Positions 35,572 through 44,501 of a DNA stretch of 49,385 nucleotides are shown piece by piece (positions within the stretch are counted from its first letter, which is position 1; every line of letters starts with the position of its first letter). The notes below the pieces were generated by a model. It was given only the letters and a program-made list of their open reading frames with translations. It did no database searches and was not told the origin of the DNA. The stretch is from Sphingobacteriales bacterium TSM_CSM. GTDB lineage: Bacteria; Bacteroidota; Bacteroidia; Chitinophagales; UBA2359. The DNA lies in contig MTCR01000113.1 in NCBI GenBank assembly GCA_002212725.1, positions 1 to 49,385 of the forward strand. Direction: 5' to 3'. The position numbers were made by a program, and so were the translations under genes.

Positions 35572-38040
35572 ATGTCTGTTTTACTTCAGGTTCCGGTAAA
35601 AACCAATTGTTACCACTGCGGGTTGGCTTGCGAAACCAACCATATAAAAATTGAAGGTACTACCCCTGCCGATGATAAATATTTTTGCTGCGAGGGCTGT
35701 AAAAGCGTATATGAAATACTAAACGCCAACGATTTATGCGCCTATTATACGCTGGAAAATGCACCCGGCACCACCTATAAGAAGCCGGTTGCCGCCCATA
35801 AATTCGATTACCTGAACAACGAAGCCGTAAAAAGGGCGTTGGTCAATTTTTCAGATGGCAAGCAAAGCAAGGTGGTGTTCAGCATACCGCAAATACATTG
35901 CTCCTCATGTATATGGCTGCTCGAAAACCTGTATAAACTCAACCCGGCCATTACCCATTCTACGGTTAATTTTCCGCGCAAAGAACTATACCTTAGCTTT
36001 AATGAAGCGGAAACCACCCTGCGCGAAGTGGTAATACTGCTTGCCTCTATTGGCTACGAACCCGATATAAGGCTGGGCAACCTCGATTCCCCCGCAGGCC
36101 AACCCGGCCGGCAGGCTGCCCGGCAATTGGCATTTAAACTGGGGCTGGCCGGTTTTTGCTTCGGAAACATTATGCTCCTTAGTTTTCCTGAATACCTGGG
36201 GTTAAACAAACAAACCGAAAGCAGTTTCAGCCAGTTTTTTGGCATTTTAAATATTGTGCTTTCTTTGCCGGTGGTGTTGTACAGCAGCAGCTACTACTTT
36301 TCATCGGCAGTAAGCGGTTTGCGGCAACGCACCCTGAATATTGATATTCCTATTGCGCTGGGCATAGTGGTGCTGTTTGCGCGCAGCGTGTATGAAATTG
36401 TTACGCATACGGGCGCCGGTTACCTCGATTCTTTGGCGGGGCTGGTGTTTTTTCTGCTTACCGGGCGGTGGTTTCAGCAAAAAACCTACGATTCTATTTC
36501 GTTTGAGCGCGATTACAAGTCGTATTTTCCGGTTTCGGCAACCCGCATACAAAACAGCCAAGAGCAGAGCGTATCGCTGAATGAGCTGGAGCCCGATGAT
36601 GTTATTATGGTGCGCAACGAAGAACTGATACCGGCCGACGCCGTTTTGGTAAAAGGCGAAGCCCGGATAGATTACAGTTTTGTTACCGGAGAATCGGAGC
36701 CGGTACATAAACCGGCAGGCAGCCTAATTTATGCAGGCGGCCGGCAAATTGGGCCGGCTATTGAGTTGCGGCTGGTAAAAAAGGTGCAGCAAAGTTACCT
36801 TACCCAGTTGTGGAACAACGATGCTTTTACGGGTGCGCGGCACTCAAACCTTACGCTGCTGGTAAACCAAACCAGCCGCATTTTTACCCCATTCATCTTA
36901 ACGGTGGCGTTGGTGGCGGGCGGTTATTGGTATGTGGCAAGTGGTGTTGCATTTGCTGTTAATGTGTTTACTGCAGTACTCATTATTGCGTGTCCGTGTG
37001 CGCTGGCACTGGCATCGCCTTTTACGCTGGGCAATGCCATGCGCATACTGGGGCGTTATGGCTTTTACCTTAAAAATACGGCAGTAATAGAGCAAATAGC
37101 ACAGGTAAAACAGATAGTATTTGATAAAACAGGCACCATAACCCAAGCCGGACAAAGCCATGTAACCTTTTCGGGCAATGGGCTAACCCCTGCCGAGGAG
37201 CAGTATGTTAAATCAGCAGTAGGTCAGTCGGGGCACCCCATCAGCCGGCAAATCAGCCATGCTTTGGCACAGGTGTTGCCGCTGCCGGTGAGCAGTTATG
37301 CCGAAACGCCCGGGCAAGGTATAGAAGCAGTGGTAAACGGACAAACGGTGCGCATTGGGTCAGCACAGTTTGCGGGCGTGTTGCCCGGCGAACAACCCGT
37401 TGAAGGTGAGGGTGGGGGTAACACAAAAACTTTTGTTTCCATAAACGGAAGGATAAAAGGCTATTACCTGTTTAAAAACACCTGGCGCCGGGGGTTACCC
37501 GATGTTTTGCGCCACCTGTCGGAAAACTACCGCCTTTCGCTTATTTCGGGCGACAACGACGGCGAGCGGCAGACCCTGCATGGTTTTTTTGGCCGGGCGG
37601 CAGACCTGTTGTTTAACCAAACACCACAAAACAAACTCAACTATATTGGCAAACTGCGCAGTACCGGCCAAGCCGTTTTAATGCTGGGCGATGGACTGAA
37701 CGATGCCGGGGCGCTGAAACAGGCCGATGTAGGCATAGCCGTATCAGAAAATATTAACAATTTCAGCCCCGCCTGCGATGCCATTTTGCAAGCATCGGAA
37801 TTTGAGCGGCTGCACCTGCTGTTGCAATACTGCCGCACTTCGGTAAAACTGGTTCGCATGGCATTTCTTATTTCGCTGTGTTACAACCTGGCCGGGCTTA
37901 GCATTGCGGTACAAGGCTGGTTATCGCCATTAGTGGCGGCAATTTTTATGCCGTTAAGTTCGGTAACGGTGGTATTGTTTGGGTTTATTGCCACCAACAT
38001 TGCCGCCCGCAAAGTGTTGGGTAAAACGGGCAGGTTTTAG
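35572..38040 (+). CDS. CcoI/FixI-type copper-transporting P1B-ATPase
   Basis: Pumps copper across the inner membrane at the cost of ATP; the CcoI group supplies cytochrome cbb3 oxidase. The 822 residues begin with a Cys-rich region (CYHCGLAC, FCCEGCKSVYEI) typical of this group, then an HMA domain with CSSC (110-113), membrane helices, the ion-binding CPC (474-476), the phosphorylated Asp518 in DKTGT, GHPISRQI (HP motif) and GDGLNDAGALKQADVGIAV. The absence of nearby ccoN/O/P/S genes is unusual. Its stop overlaps the convergent gene at 38037 by four nucleotides. Confidence 0.92.
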   Translation: MSVLLQVPVKTNCYHCGLACETNHIKIEGTTPADDKYFCCEGCKSVYEILNANDLCAYYTLENAPGTTYKKPVAAHKFDYLNNEAVKRALVNFSDGKQSKVVFSIPQIHCSSCIWLLENLYKLNPAITHSTVNFPRKELYLSFNEAETTLREVVILLASIGYEPDIRLGNLDSPAGQPGRQAARQLAFKLGLAGFCFGNIMLLSFPEYLGLNKQTESSFSQFFGILNIVLSLPVVLYSSSYYFSSAVSGLRQRTLNIDIPIALGIVVLFARSVYEIVTHTGAGYLDSLAGLVFFLLTGRWFQQKTYDSISFERDYKSYFPVSATRIQNSQEQSVSLNELEPDDVIMVRNEELIPADAVLVKGEARIDYSFVTGESEPVHKPAGSLIYAGGRQIGPAIELRLVKKVQQSYLTQLWNNDAFTGARHSNLTLLVNQTSRIFTPFILTVALVAGGYWYVASGVAFAVNVFTAVLIIACPCALALASPFTLGNAMRILGRYGFYLKNTAVIEQIAQVKQIVFDKTGTITQAGQSHVTFSGNGLTPAEEQYVKSAVGQSGHPISRQISHALAQVLPLPVSSYAETPGQGIEAVVNGQTVRIGSAQFAGVLPGEQPVEGEGGGNTKTFVSINGRIKGYYLFKNTWRRGLPDVLRHLSENYRLSLISGDNDGERQTLHGFFGRAADLLFNQTPQNKLNYIGKLRSTGQAVLMLGDGLNDAGALKQADVGIAVSENINNFSPACDAILQASEFERLHLLLQYCRTSVKLVRMAFLISLCYNLAGLSIAVQGWLSPLVAAIFMPLSSVTVVLFGFIATNIAARKVLGKTGRF

Positions 38041-39458
38041 GTTAGCTTTTCTTGCGCCTTTTGTTGCAACCATTTGAGGTTAACAATGTTTTTGGTGTTG
38101 TTCATTTGTTGCAGCAGTTCTTGCAGGGCTTCTTTTTTACCTTTGGGTATTTTGCTCAGGCGGGCAATAAATTTCAGGTAGTTCAGGTACAGTTCGCGCT
38201 TGTTATCGGCAATGAGTTTGTTTCGGCGCAGGTAAATTTTAAAGGCATCGCACAGCGCCAGCAAGGGGTCGGTTTCGTTTAGTTCATAGTAAATGCGCAG
38301 CAGCAGCGATTTGGCTTCAATGCTGTAAAACACGTCTTCAAACACCACCTCGCTCAACAGTTTTTGTGCTTTGCCATATTGTTGGCGGTTATAGTACAGG
38401 TAGGCCAGGTTGTAGTTGTAGGCATTATCTCTAAACTGCGGCGCCAGGCTTTGGTGATATTGGTGAATAAAATTTTCTGTCCATTCAAATTGTTGGTTTC
38501 TTATACCAACCACCACAATGTTCATATAGGTCCAGGGCGACAGGTATTTGTCTTCAAAAATAATGCGGTTATTGAGCAGTTGCCGGTATAGGTTAAACAG
38601 TTCTTCGAGGTAGTACGGGTTGCCGCGGTTAATTTTACCCACGCAGTAGTTTATGGCATAAATGTACATGCCTCGCGCCTCTTCGGGTGCAAAACTGCCG
38701 GCGTATTGCTGCAGCAGCAGTTTCAGGTGGTCAAAATGCGTTTCGGTATCGGGTTCGCGCAGGCACAGCAAAATGGCGCGGTAAATAGCCACCGGCGGTA
38801 TTTGGTTGTGCGGCTCTTTTTCCAGGTATTGCAAAATATCTTCCAGCATTTGAAACCGGTAGCCTGCAATGAGCATATTTTTCCGGTTCATCATTTCACA
38901 ACTGTAGCGCAATTTTTGCGACAGATAATAAACATCGAGGTTGTTGATGGCCTCCTGCAGGCTTTCATCGTGCAAGTGTATTTTTTGTGCGTCGAAAAAA
39001 GCAGCCTCCTGTTCTTTTATTACAAAGGCATTGAAATAATACTGCGCATCGTGCAGGGGGTAGTTTTGCTGGTATTGCAAGGCATTTTTAAGGGTGCGCT
39101 GAAAGGGTTTTTCAAGGTTCCAGCGGAGGTAACTTTTAAACAGGTGCGGAAACTGGGTGGCGGGTTGTTGTATAATTTCTTCGGTAACAATAAACAACTC
39201 TATGAGTTTTACCAAATCGCTCATCCAATACCCCATGTCTTTTTCGTTGTAGGGTATGCCGGGTAAAGCCCGTGCAAAAATTTGCTCCTTGGCAATATAT
39301 TCAGGCTCAAAATCGGGGTGATATTCCAGCAGCACATCAAAAATTTTTGCTACCTCTTCCTTTTTGTTGAAATAAGGCGAGTTCACAAAATCGCGCAACT
39401 GTTTCATTTGTTTGTTGCCAAAACATCGCAATATGCTGATGAGTTTACTGTTTTCCAT
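38037..39458 (-). CDS. Second helical-repeat protein of unknown function
   Basis: A 473-residue cytoplasmic, nearly all-helical protein. N-terminal ISILRCFGNKQMKQLRDFVNSPYFNKKEEVAKIF is the recognisable block of a Bacteroidota family in which a short helical head precedes TPR-like helix pairs (for example YLYYNRQQYGKAQKLLSEVVF near residue 375). The protein at 5323-6852 seems to be a distant relative. ATG 39458 is chosen over one four residues upstream. The stop codon region overlaps the copper ATPase stop. Function is unknown. Confidence 0.75.
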   Translation of the reverse strand: MENSKLISILRCFGNKQMKQLRDFVNSPYFNKKEEVAKIFDVLLEYHPDFEPEYIAKEQIFARALPGIPYNEKDMGYWMSDLVKLIELFIVTEEIIQQPATQFPHLFKSYLRWNLEKPFQRTLKNALQYQQNYPLHDAQYYFNAFVIKEQEAAFFDAQKIHLHDESLQEAINNLDVYYLSQKLRYSCEMMNRKNMLIAGYRFQMLEDILQYLEKEPHNQIPPVAIYRAILLCLREPDTETHFDHLKLLLQQYAGSFAPEEARGMYIYAINYCVGKINRGNPYYLEELFNLYRQLLNNRIIFEDKYLSPWTYMNIVVVGIRNQQFEWTENFIHQYHQSLAPQFRDNAYNYNLAYLYYNRQQYGKAQKLLSEVVFEDVFYSIEAKSLLLRIYYELNETDPLLALCDAFKIYLRRNKLIADNKRELYLNYLKFIARLSKIPKGKKEALQELLQQMNNTKNIVNLKWLQQKAQEKLT

Positions 39459-39566
39459 GGAATAATACAACTAATGTTACAGGTGAAAGGCAACCAAAAA
39501 AGCCGGTTGTTCGTTTAAAGGTAATAAAACCGGCAACCCGGGCAATTATTTCCAAAATTGCATTCC

Positions 39567-39580
39567 TTTTACCGGTAAAA
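39567..39580. repeat. 14-bp palindrome, copy 1
   Basis: TTTTACCGGTAAAA is perfectly self-complementary. It is followed by TTACC and then TTTTTTGCGG. A second copy lies 172 nt downstream. Confidence 0.75.
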
Positions 39581-39738
39581 TTACCTTTTTTGCGGAAAAA
39601 AAGACGGAAAAATTAATAAATTAATCTTTTTCGGCTCTTTTAAATGCCCGAATGCCAATTGTTTGAAATTGATTCTGCAACTGCTATGAACCAATACCCT
39701 TGCAAAAAACCGCCGGAAAGTTACAAAAATTGTACTTC

Positions 39739-39752
39739 TTTTACCGGTAAAA
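39739..39752. promoter_or_regulatory. 14-bp palindrome, copy 2, possible operator
   Basis: TTTTACCGGTAAAA, then TTTACC and ATATTTGCG, the same order as at copy 1. It lies 53 nt before the ATG at 39806, in a position suited to an operator. A related TTACCGGTAA lies at 8201-8210, 27 nt before the SPOR gene. Confidence 0.5.
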
Positions 39753-39805
39753 TTTACCGATATTTGCGAAGGCAAAGCCATAAATAAATGTGAAAAATAA
39801 TCGTC

Positions 39806-41203
39806 ATGCACAACCATTTGATTTTCAGGGTTTTAATTATTTCTGCCTGGCTTATAGCTGCCATACAGCCGGCGGTGGCGCAAAGGTGGGCGCTGAACGA
39901 TACCGTTTATTTAACCGGCAACAACATTGCCTTTATTGATGTGCTGAACAACGATGCAGGAACCGACCTCACTATTTTAGACGTAGAGATAACCGAATAC
40001 CCTTCACGCGGTTTTGTTGAGCGCAGTTTTGCCTGTAATTGCCTGGTTTATACACCCAACAACGATTTTGGCACCGCTGTATTTGAAGACAGTTTTTTCT
40101 ATACCCTTTCCTCGCCACCCGACAATACGGAAGGAAGTTCGCCCGCACTTATTAACCTTGCCCAGGTTTTTGTTTATTTTATGGCCGATGAATGCAACGA
40201 TTGTGTATGGCCCGGCGACTCAAACTCCGACGGAATAAGCAATGCCTGGGATTTGCTGCCTTTGGGCATGGCTTATGGTGCATACGGCTCACCCCGCGAC
40301 TCGGTTTCTAATGCCTGGGCCGGCCACAACGCCACCGACTGGCCGGGCAGTTTTGGCACAGCGCTTAATTATAAATATGCCGACTGCAACGGCGACGGAT
40401 TTATTAACAGTAACGATGTTGCTGCCATAGAACAAAATTACGGCATGACACACGAAGTAACCGCCATACCCGATATGCCTTACAGTGGCAGCGATGTAGT
40501 TATTTCGCTCGAAATTTTGAACGAAAGCGTGGAAATTGGCGACACCGTAGTGGCCAACGTGCTCATAAACGGCGGCGACGGCATAGCCAACGTTTACGGG
40601 CTGGCCTTTTCTGTTAACTACAACGTAGTACCCGACTCGGGAACGGTAAACGTAAACTTTCCCCTAAGTTTCCTGAACGACGGCTATAATACCATATCTG
40701 TACAACGGCAGGCAGGCAACAATATTGAAGCCGCCATTACCCGAACCGATAATGTAATTGCATCGGGCAGCGGGCTGTTGGGAGTGGTGAGTTTTGTGAT
40801 GGAAGACGTGCTGGCCGGTAAAACCGAAGAAGAGAATCTTGTACTGCAATTTACCAATATTACCGCCACCAACCCCGATGGAACCAAACTAAGCGTTTTA
40901 CCACAAGGAGATGAAGTAGATATTGTACTTTCCGATGATGCCCCCGCGCCTGCACCCGACAATATGGTGCGTGTGTTTCCGGTTCCGGCCAATAACAGCC
41001 TAACCGTGCAAACCGGCAATAGTGGCGCAAGCCGCCTGCAATTGCTCAACCCCGCCGGACAAATTATGTGCAACCAAACCCTGCACGAACAGCAAAACAC
41101 CGCCACCCTCGATACACAAATGTTGCCCAACGGCATGTACCTGCTTAAACTCTTTACCACAACCGGCGTAATAACCCAAAAAGTGCCTGTAATGCACCGG
41201 TAG
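39806..41203 (+). CDS. T9SS-secreted protein with dockerin-like and cohesin-like regions
   Basis: A 465-residue exported protein. The signal peptide ends AVAQ. Residues 27-125 form an Ig-like domain (DTVYLTGNNIAFIDVLNND, YTPNNDFGTAVFEDSFFYT). Two calcium-loop repeats of the dockerin type follow: WPGDSNSDGISNAWDL (135-150) and YADCNGDGFINSNDVA (191-206), separated by about 40 residues. Residues 232-375 look like a cohesin-type beta-sandwich (IGDTVVANVLINGGDG, LGVVSFVMEDVL). A type A T9SS sorting domain ends it (FPVPANN at 391, PNGMYLLKL). The split dockerin-like arrangement is common in Bacteroidota exported proteins. Followed after 38 nt by a lipoprotein gene. Function unknown. Confidence 0.85.
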   Translation: MHNHLIFRVLIISAWLIAAIQPAVAQRWALNDTVYLTGNNIAFIDVLNNDAGTDLTILDVEITEYPSRGFVERSFACNCLVYTPNNDFGTAVFEDSFFYTLSSPPDNTEGSSPALINLAQVFVYFMADECNDCVWPGDSNSDGISNAWDLLPLGMAYGAYGSPRDSVSNAWAGHNATDWPGSFGTALNYKYADCNGDGFINSNDVAAIEQNYGMTHEVTAIPDMPYSGSDVVISLEILNESVEIGDTVVANVLINGGDGIANVYGLAFSVNYNVVPDSGTVNVNFPLSFLNDGYNTISVQRQAGNNIEAAITRTDNVIASGSGLLGVVSFVMEDVLAGKTEEENLVLQFTNITATNPDGTKLSVLPQGDEVDIVLSDDAPAPAPDNMVRVFPVPANNSLTVQTGNSGASRLQLLNPAGQIMCNQTLHEQQNTATLDTQMLPNGMYLLKLFTTTGVITQKVPVMHR

Positions 41204-41241
41204 GTAACCCCGCGCCTGTTCCATAAAACAACCCTGCCGCT

Positions 41242-41571
41242 ATGAAATATATGGTTCCATTATTAGGGTTGCTGCTGTTGCTATGCTGCTCCTGCGAAAC
41301 AATGCTTACCGGAAACGGAACCGTTTATGCCGAAGAAACAGGGCAACCCTTAGACAGCGCTCTGATGCAGGCCTTTGTGGATAAGGTAAACCCCGATAAC
41401 CTGAGAGAAGAATATTACACCGATTCAACCGGCACTTTTTCTATACATACCGGTATGGTTGGCTGTACCCCCCGCTGCCCCGATTTGGTGGTGCGCATAG
41501 CTAAACCCGGCTATGTAGCACAAACGGTTACCAACCCGGTAAATGCCGGTGTTTACCTGCAAAAAGAATAG
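41242..41571 (+). CDS. Small lipoprotein with carboxypeptidase-regulatory-like domain
   Basis: A 109-residue protein with a lipoprotein signal (LLLLLCCSC; the lipidated Cys is probably Cys16 or Cys18). The remainder resembles a carboxypeptidase-regulatory-like beta-sandwich: GNGTVYAEETGQPLDSALM, YTDSTGTFSIHTG, KPGYVAQTV. Such domains are common on Bacteroidota outer-membrane lipoproteins, but here it stands alone without a transporter domain. It is 38 nt downstream of the dockerin/cohesin-like gene and likely shares its transcript. Surface or periplasmic facing is not predictable. Confidence 0.7.
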   Translation: MKYMVPLLGLLLLLCCSCETMLTGNGTVYAEETGQPLDSALMQAFVDKVNPDNLREEYYTDSTGTFSIHTGMVGCTPRCPDLVVRIAKPGYVAQTVTNPVNAGVYLQKE

Positions 41572-41709
41572 CAACAACCACGCCCCACACCGGCAGCTGA
41601 CCTTAGCGGCTTTTTACCCCAAACACCGGCCTTATTTTTACAGACAACACACAATTTGCCCCGCTTTTTAAAAAAATGACACAAAACAGACTGTAACACA
41701 AACATTTTA

Positions 41710-41741
41710 TTTGGTGAACTCAAAAAATACCCGTACCTTTG
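41710..41741 (+). promoter_or_regulatory. Full Bacteroidota promoter
   Basis: TTTG (41710-41713), 20 nt, then TACCTTTG (41734-41741), matching the TTTG / TAnnTTTG consensus well. It should give a leader of about 115 nt. A further TACATTTG lies at 41828-41835. It is the clearest promoter in the window and drives the gene at 41863. Confidence 0.75.
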
Positions 41742-41862
41742 CACCGAAAATTAAATAAAAACAAAAATTTTAATCTTTCACCTTAAAATACTTGTAAGTT
41801 TCTGCCTATGATTTAATACTACAAAGCTACATTTGAATTTATTAACTTTAAAATATTCTAAA

Positions 41863-42513
41863 ATGAAAAAGTTATTATTAACCTTAGCTTTTGTAGGGGC
41901 AAGTCTAAATCTTACGGCGCAAAACACCGCAAAAACTACCCTTACCGCCACCGATGAAGAAGAAGGCGTAAAAGTTCCTACCGTAGCCATGCAGAGCAAT
42001 ACTGTATATGCAGAAGCAGGCGGAAACGGCACCTTATACTCGGTTAATTTCGACCAAATTGTTGTATCGGGTAAAAACTTTAAAATCAGCGCCCGCGTGG
42101 GCATGGGTTTATCCTCCTCTATTTTTAAAGGCGATATAGACCCCATTATTCCTTTAGAAGGGAATATTTGGTTTGGCACAGATAAGCACCACTTTGAAAC
42201 CGGTTTGGGCGTGGTTGCAGCATTTGGCTTTGAAGAAACGCTGCCTGTTACTGTTCAAATTACCGATAACGGCACTAAGGTAGCACAGTTTCAGCCGGCA
42301 AGAGAACATACCTCTTTGTATGCATTTACCCGCTTTGGCTACCGCTACCAACAAAAAGACGGCGGATTGTTTTTCCGTGCAGGTGTAAACCCCACCGTAA
42401 CAGCTTACACCAAATCGGGCGACCTGGACCCCAAACTGGAAGCTAATATTGGTATTGGTTATACGTTTAAAACCAAAAAACCGGCGCAAATTCCGCTTAT
42501 TAACTACAATTAA
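41863..42513 (+). CDS. Small outer-membrane beta-barrel-like protein
   Basis: A 216-residue exported protein. The signal peptide runs to about residue 20 (ending LNLTAQN). The rest alternates hydrophobic and polar residues as in a beta-barrel: TLYSVNFDQIVV, FKISARVGMGLSS, IWFGTDKHHFETGLGVVAAFGF, FTRFGYRYQQKDGGLFFRAGVN, ANIGIGYTF. This pattern, including the H-rich HHFETGLG segment, matches a common group of small Bacteroidota outer-membrane proteins of unknown function. It has a strong promoter and an A-rich leader, which suggests high expression. A terminator-like hairpin lies downstream. Confidence 0.75.
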   Translation: MKKLLLTLAFVGASLNLTAQNTAKTTLTATDEEEGVKVPTVAMQSNTVYAEAGGNGTLYSVNFDQIVVSGKNFKISARVGMGLSSSIFKGDIDPIIPLEGNIWFGTDKHHFETGLGVVAAFGFEETLPVTVQITDNGTKVAQFQPAREHTSLYAFTRFGYRYQQKDGGLFFRAGVNPTVTAYTKSGDLDPKLEANIGIGYTFKTKKPAQIPLINYN

Positions 42514-42590
42514 GACAGTACCATATAAAAATCGGAATCCTGTACGAGGTACAAGAAGCGGCGCTTAAATAATCCTGTAAATTAAACATG

Positions 42591-42630
42591 AAAACGGCGG
42601 TGCAACCCAAATGGGTTGTGCTGCCGTTTT
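42591..42630. terminator. Bidirectional rho-independent terminator
   Basis: AAAACGGC (42591-42598) pairs with GCCGTTTT (42623-42630), and an inner GCAACCC (42602-42608) pairs with GGGTTGT (42613-42619) around an AAAT loop. A- and T-tracts on both sides allow action in both directions between the convergent genes ending at 42513 and 42674. Confidence 0.85.
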
Positions 42631-42673
42631 TAGTTTGTGCAGCAGTTGAAGGGGCAATTCAACCTTCGGATTT

Positions 42674-43801
42674 TCACAAACGGGGTTCAAATACATTGGC
42701 TATCAAGGTTGCGGCGTTTTGCGCATCGGAATAGAGCGGGCCAAGTATGCTGCGGCGCAGTTGCAGGTGGTGGTCGGTAAAAGGTTGCCGCCAAAGGGCA
42801 GTAATCACCTGTATAAATTCCTGCGGAGTTTGGGCAATATGGCACAGGGTTTCCAGCCCGGTGCCTTGCACCATAAACGGGTTTACCACACAAAAGCGCC
42901 CCCCATACAGGGCTTGCAGCAGTTTAAGTTTAATACCCGTAGGCTGAAAGGTGGGCATTACATGCATTTGTGCCTGTTGTACAAGCATTTGCATTTGGGC
43001 AGCAGTGGGGTTGGGGTACAAGAGGCAATTTGATTGGGCAGCCACGGCTTTTTGCAACATACGGGCAGGGTTTTTACCCGCAATAATGAGCCGTAAAGGC
43101 AGTTGGTTAAACACGTTGTTTACCAAAAACAAGGCCGCCTGTATGTTTTCATTTACCGATAAATTGCCGTGGTACAAGGCAAAATTGCCCATGCCTGTAA
43201 GAGCGCTTACTTGCGTGTTGCCATGAAATGCCGGTATATGCTTTGCGGCTATGCCGTACCGGGTTTTAAAATACAGGGCATCGGCGGCAGAAATGGCCGC
43301 CACCTGCTGCGCCTGTTGCAAAACGGGTTCGTAGCGGCTGAGCAGTTGCGCCTCGCGGCGGAAGTACAGTTTTTTTAAAAGGTTATGCTCCTGTGCAGCA
43401 AGGTATTGGTAATAGTGGCTTTCAATGTTGTGCGAGCGCACAATTTTTACCCGGTCTTGCAAGGCAGGGTGGGGCAGGTAAAAACAGGTATGCAACCCCT
43501 CAAACAAAACGGGCGCCCGGTTGGCAAGCAGGTTTTGCAACAACCCGTTGTTTTGGCGCGATGATACTATGTGCGGCAACGCAATAGGAAGACTTTGCCA
43601 CCACTTTTTGCGCTTGTAATAGAACACCCGGCGGCAATATGCGTTTAACTCCTGCGGTTTATTTCGGCCATAATCAAAACAATGCAGGTAAATTTGCACC
43701 TCTTGTTTGTATAAAGCCTTAATTTTGTGGTACACATCTATTACACCCCCGTAATCGGGCGGATAGGGCACATCAAAACTAACAATGTGCAGTTCTTTCA
43801 T
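42674..43801 (-). CDS. Glycosyltransferase, GT-B fold
   Basis: A 375-residue cytoplasmic or peripheral membrane enzyme. The N-terminal half opens HIVSFDVPYPPDYGGVIDVYHKI, the usual acceptor-side loop of GT4-like transferases; the C-terminal half has FALYHGNLSVNENIQAALFLV, LRLIIAGKNP and the block MHVMPTFQPTGIKLKLLQALYGGRFCVV, which replaces the usual PSxxEGFGxxxxEAM nucleotide-sugar motif with PTGIKLKLLQAL, as in transferases related to the polysaccharide GT4 group. Donor and acceptor are not predictable. The gene is divergent from the TetR-type gene, with a 44-nt gap. Envelope glycan synthesis is likely, alongside kdsD, manC and the aminotransferase. Confidence 0.78.
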   Translation of the reverse strand: MKELHIVSFDVPYPPDYGGVIDVYHKIKALYKQEVQIYLHCFDYGRNKPQELNAYCRRVFYYKRKKWWQSLPIALPHIVSSRQNNGLLQNLLANRAPVLFEGLHTCFYLPHPALQDRVKIVRSHNIESHYYQYLAAQEHNLLKKLYFRREAQLLSRYEPVLQQAQQVAAISAADALYFKTRYGIAAKHIPAFHGNTQVSALTGMGNFALYHGNLSVNENIQAALFLVNNVFNQLPLRLIIAGKNPARMLQKAVAAQSNCLLYPNPTAAQMQMLVQQAQMHVMPTFQPTGIKLKLLQALYGGRFCVVNPFMVQGTGLETLCHIAQTPQEFIQVITALWRQPFTDHHLQLRRSILGPLYSDAQNAATLIANVFEPRL

Positions 43802-43845
43802 ACTGAAGAAAACGGTTATTATCAGTCACTTTTTCTGAAAAATAT

Positions 43846-44478
43846 ATGACAGCCAGCGAAGTTAAGCAAAATTACCGGAATTATGTGGTAAAACACCCCA
43901 ACGGGCGCCACACCTTGTACCGATTTGCCCACACCATGGGCATTGCTTCAGAAACCATACAGGCGCATTTTACCACCGCCATTGGTATAGAACAAAGCAT
44001 CTGGAGCGATTTTTTTGACCAAACCCTTGAGCAATTAGATGCCAATGGCAATGTTTACCAAAATTACTCGGCACGCGAAAAAATGCTGGCCTTTTTTTAC
44101 ACCCTGGAAGAGGTGCTGAAAAGCAATCAGGCTTATATTGCAGCCACTTACCCCAACGGTTGGCTCTCTTTTGGACAACCCGATTGCCTGGAATTGTTCA
44201 AAAAAAAGTTTCTGGTTTTTGCCAACCAACTGATAACCGGGGGAATTGATACCCAGGAAATTGAATGGCGCGCCGTGCTTACCGGCCGCTACGCCGATAT
44301 TATTTGGTTGGAAGTGCCCGCTATTATCCGCTTTTGGCTCAACGACAGCAGCGATAATTTTGAAAGAACCGACTCGCTTATTGAAAAAACGGTGAACTTT
44401 ACCTTTGATATGATGGGGCGAACTGTTTTTGATTCGGGTACCGAATTGCTGAAGTTCTTGTTTATTGACCGCACTTAG
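43846..44478 (+). CDS. TetR-family transcriptional regulator, atypical HTH
   Basis: A 210-residue all-helical cytoplasmic protein. The N-terminal region (RHTLYRFAHTMGIASETIQAHFTTAIGIEQSIW) follows the TetR pattern in which a small residue pair precedes a recognition helix and a Phe/His doublet, but is more degenerate than in classic TetR proteins. The C-terminal ligand domain is of a type common in Bacteroidota (ADIIWLEVPAIIRFWLND, IEKTVNFTFDMMGRTVFDSGTELLKF). A DNA-binding role is inferred. It lies 44 nt from the divergent glycosyltransferase start, so it may act on that intergenic region or on its own gene. A strong bidirectional terminator follows. Confidence 0.7.
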   Translation: MTASEVKQNYRNYVVKHPNGRHTLYRFAHTMGIASETIQAHFTTAIGIEQSIWSDFFDQTLEQLDANGNVYQNYSAREKMLAFFYTLEEVLKSNQAYIAATYPNGWLSFGQPDCLELFKKKFLVFANQLITGGIDTQEIEWRAVLTGRYADIIWLEVPAIIRFWLNDSSDNFERTDSLIEKTVNFTFDMMGRTVFDSGTELLKFLFIDRT

Positions 44479-44501
44479 CCCGATACTTATCGGGTGTACC
44501 T

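Larger units (their letters stand above)
39459..39805. other. Intergenic region with two copies of a 14-bp palindrome
   Basis: This 347-nt stretch separates divergent genes. The palindromes at 39567-39580 and 39739-39752 are its main features; no coding region is visible. The stretch from about 39590 to 39660 is AT-rich. Confidence 0.6.
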
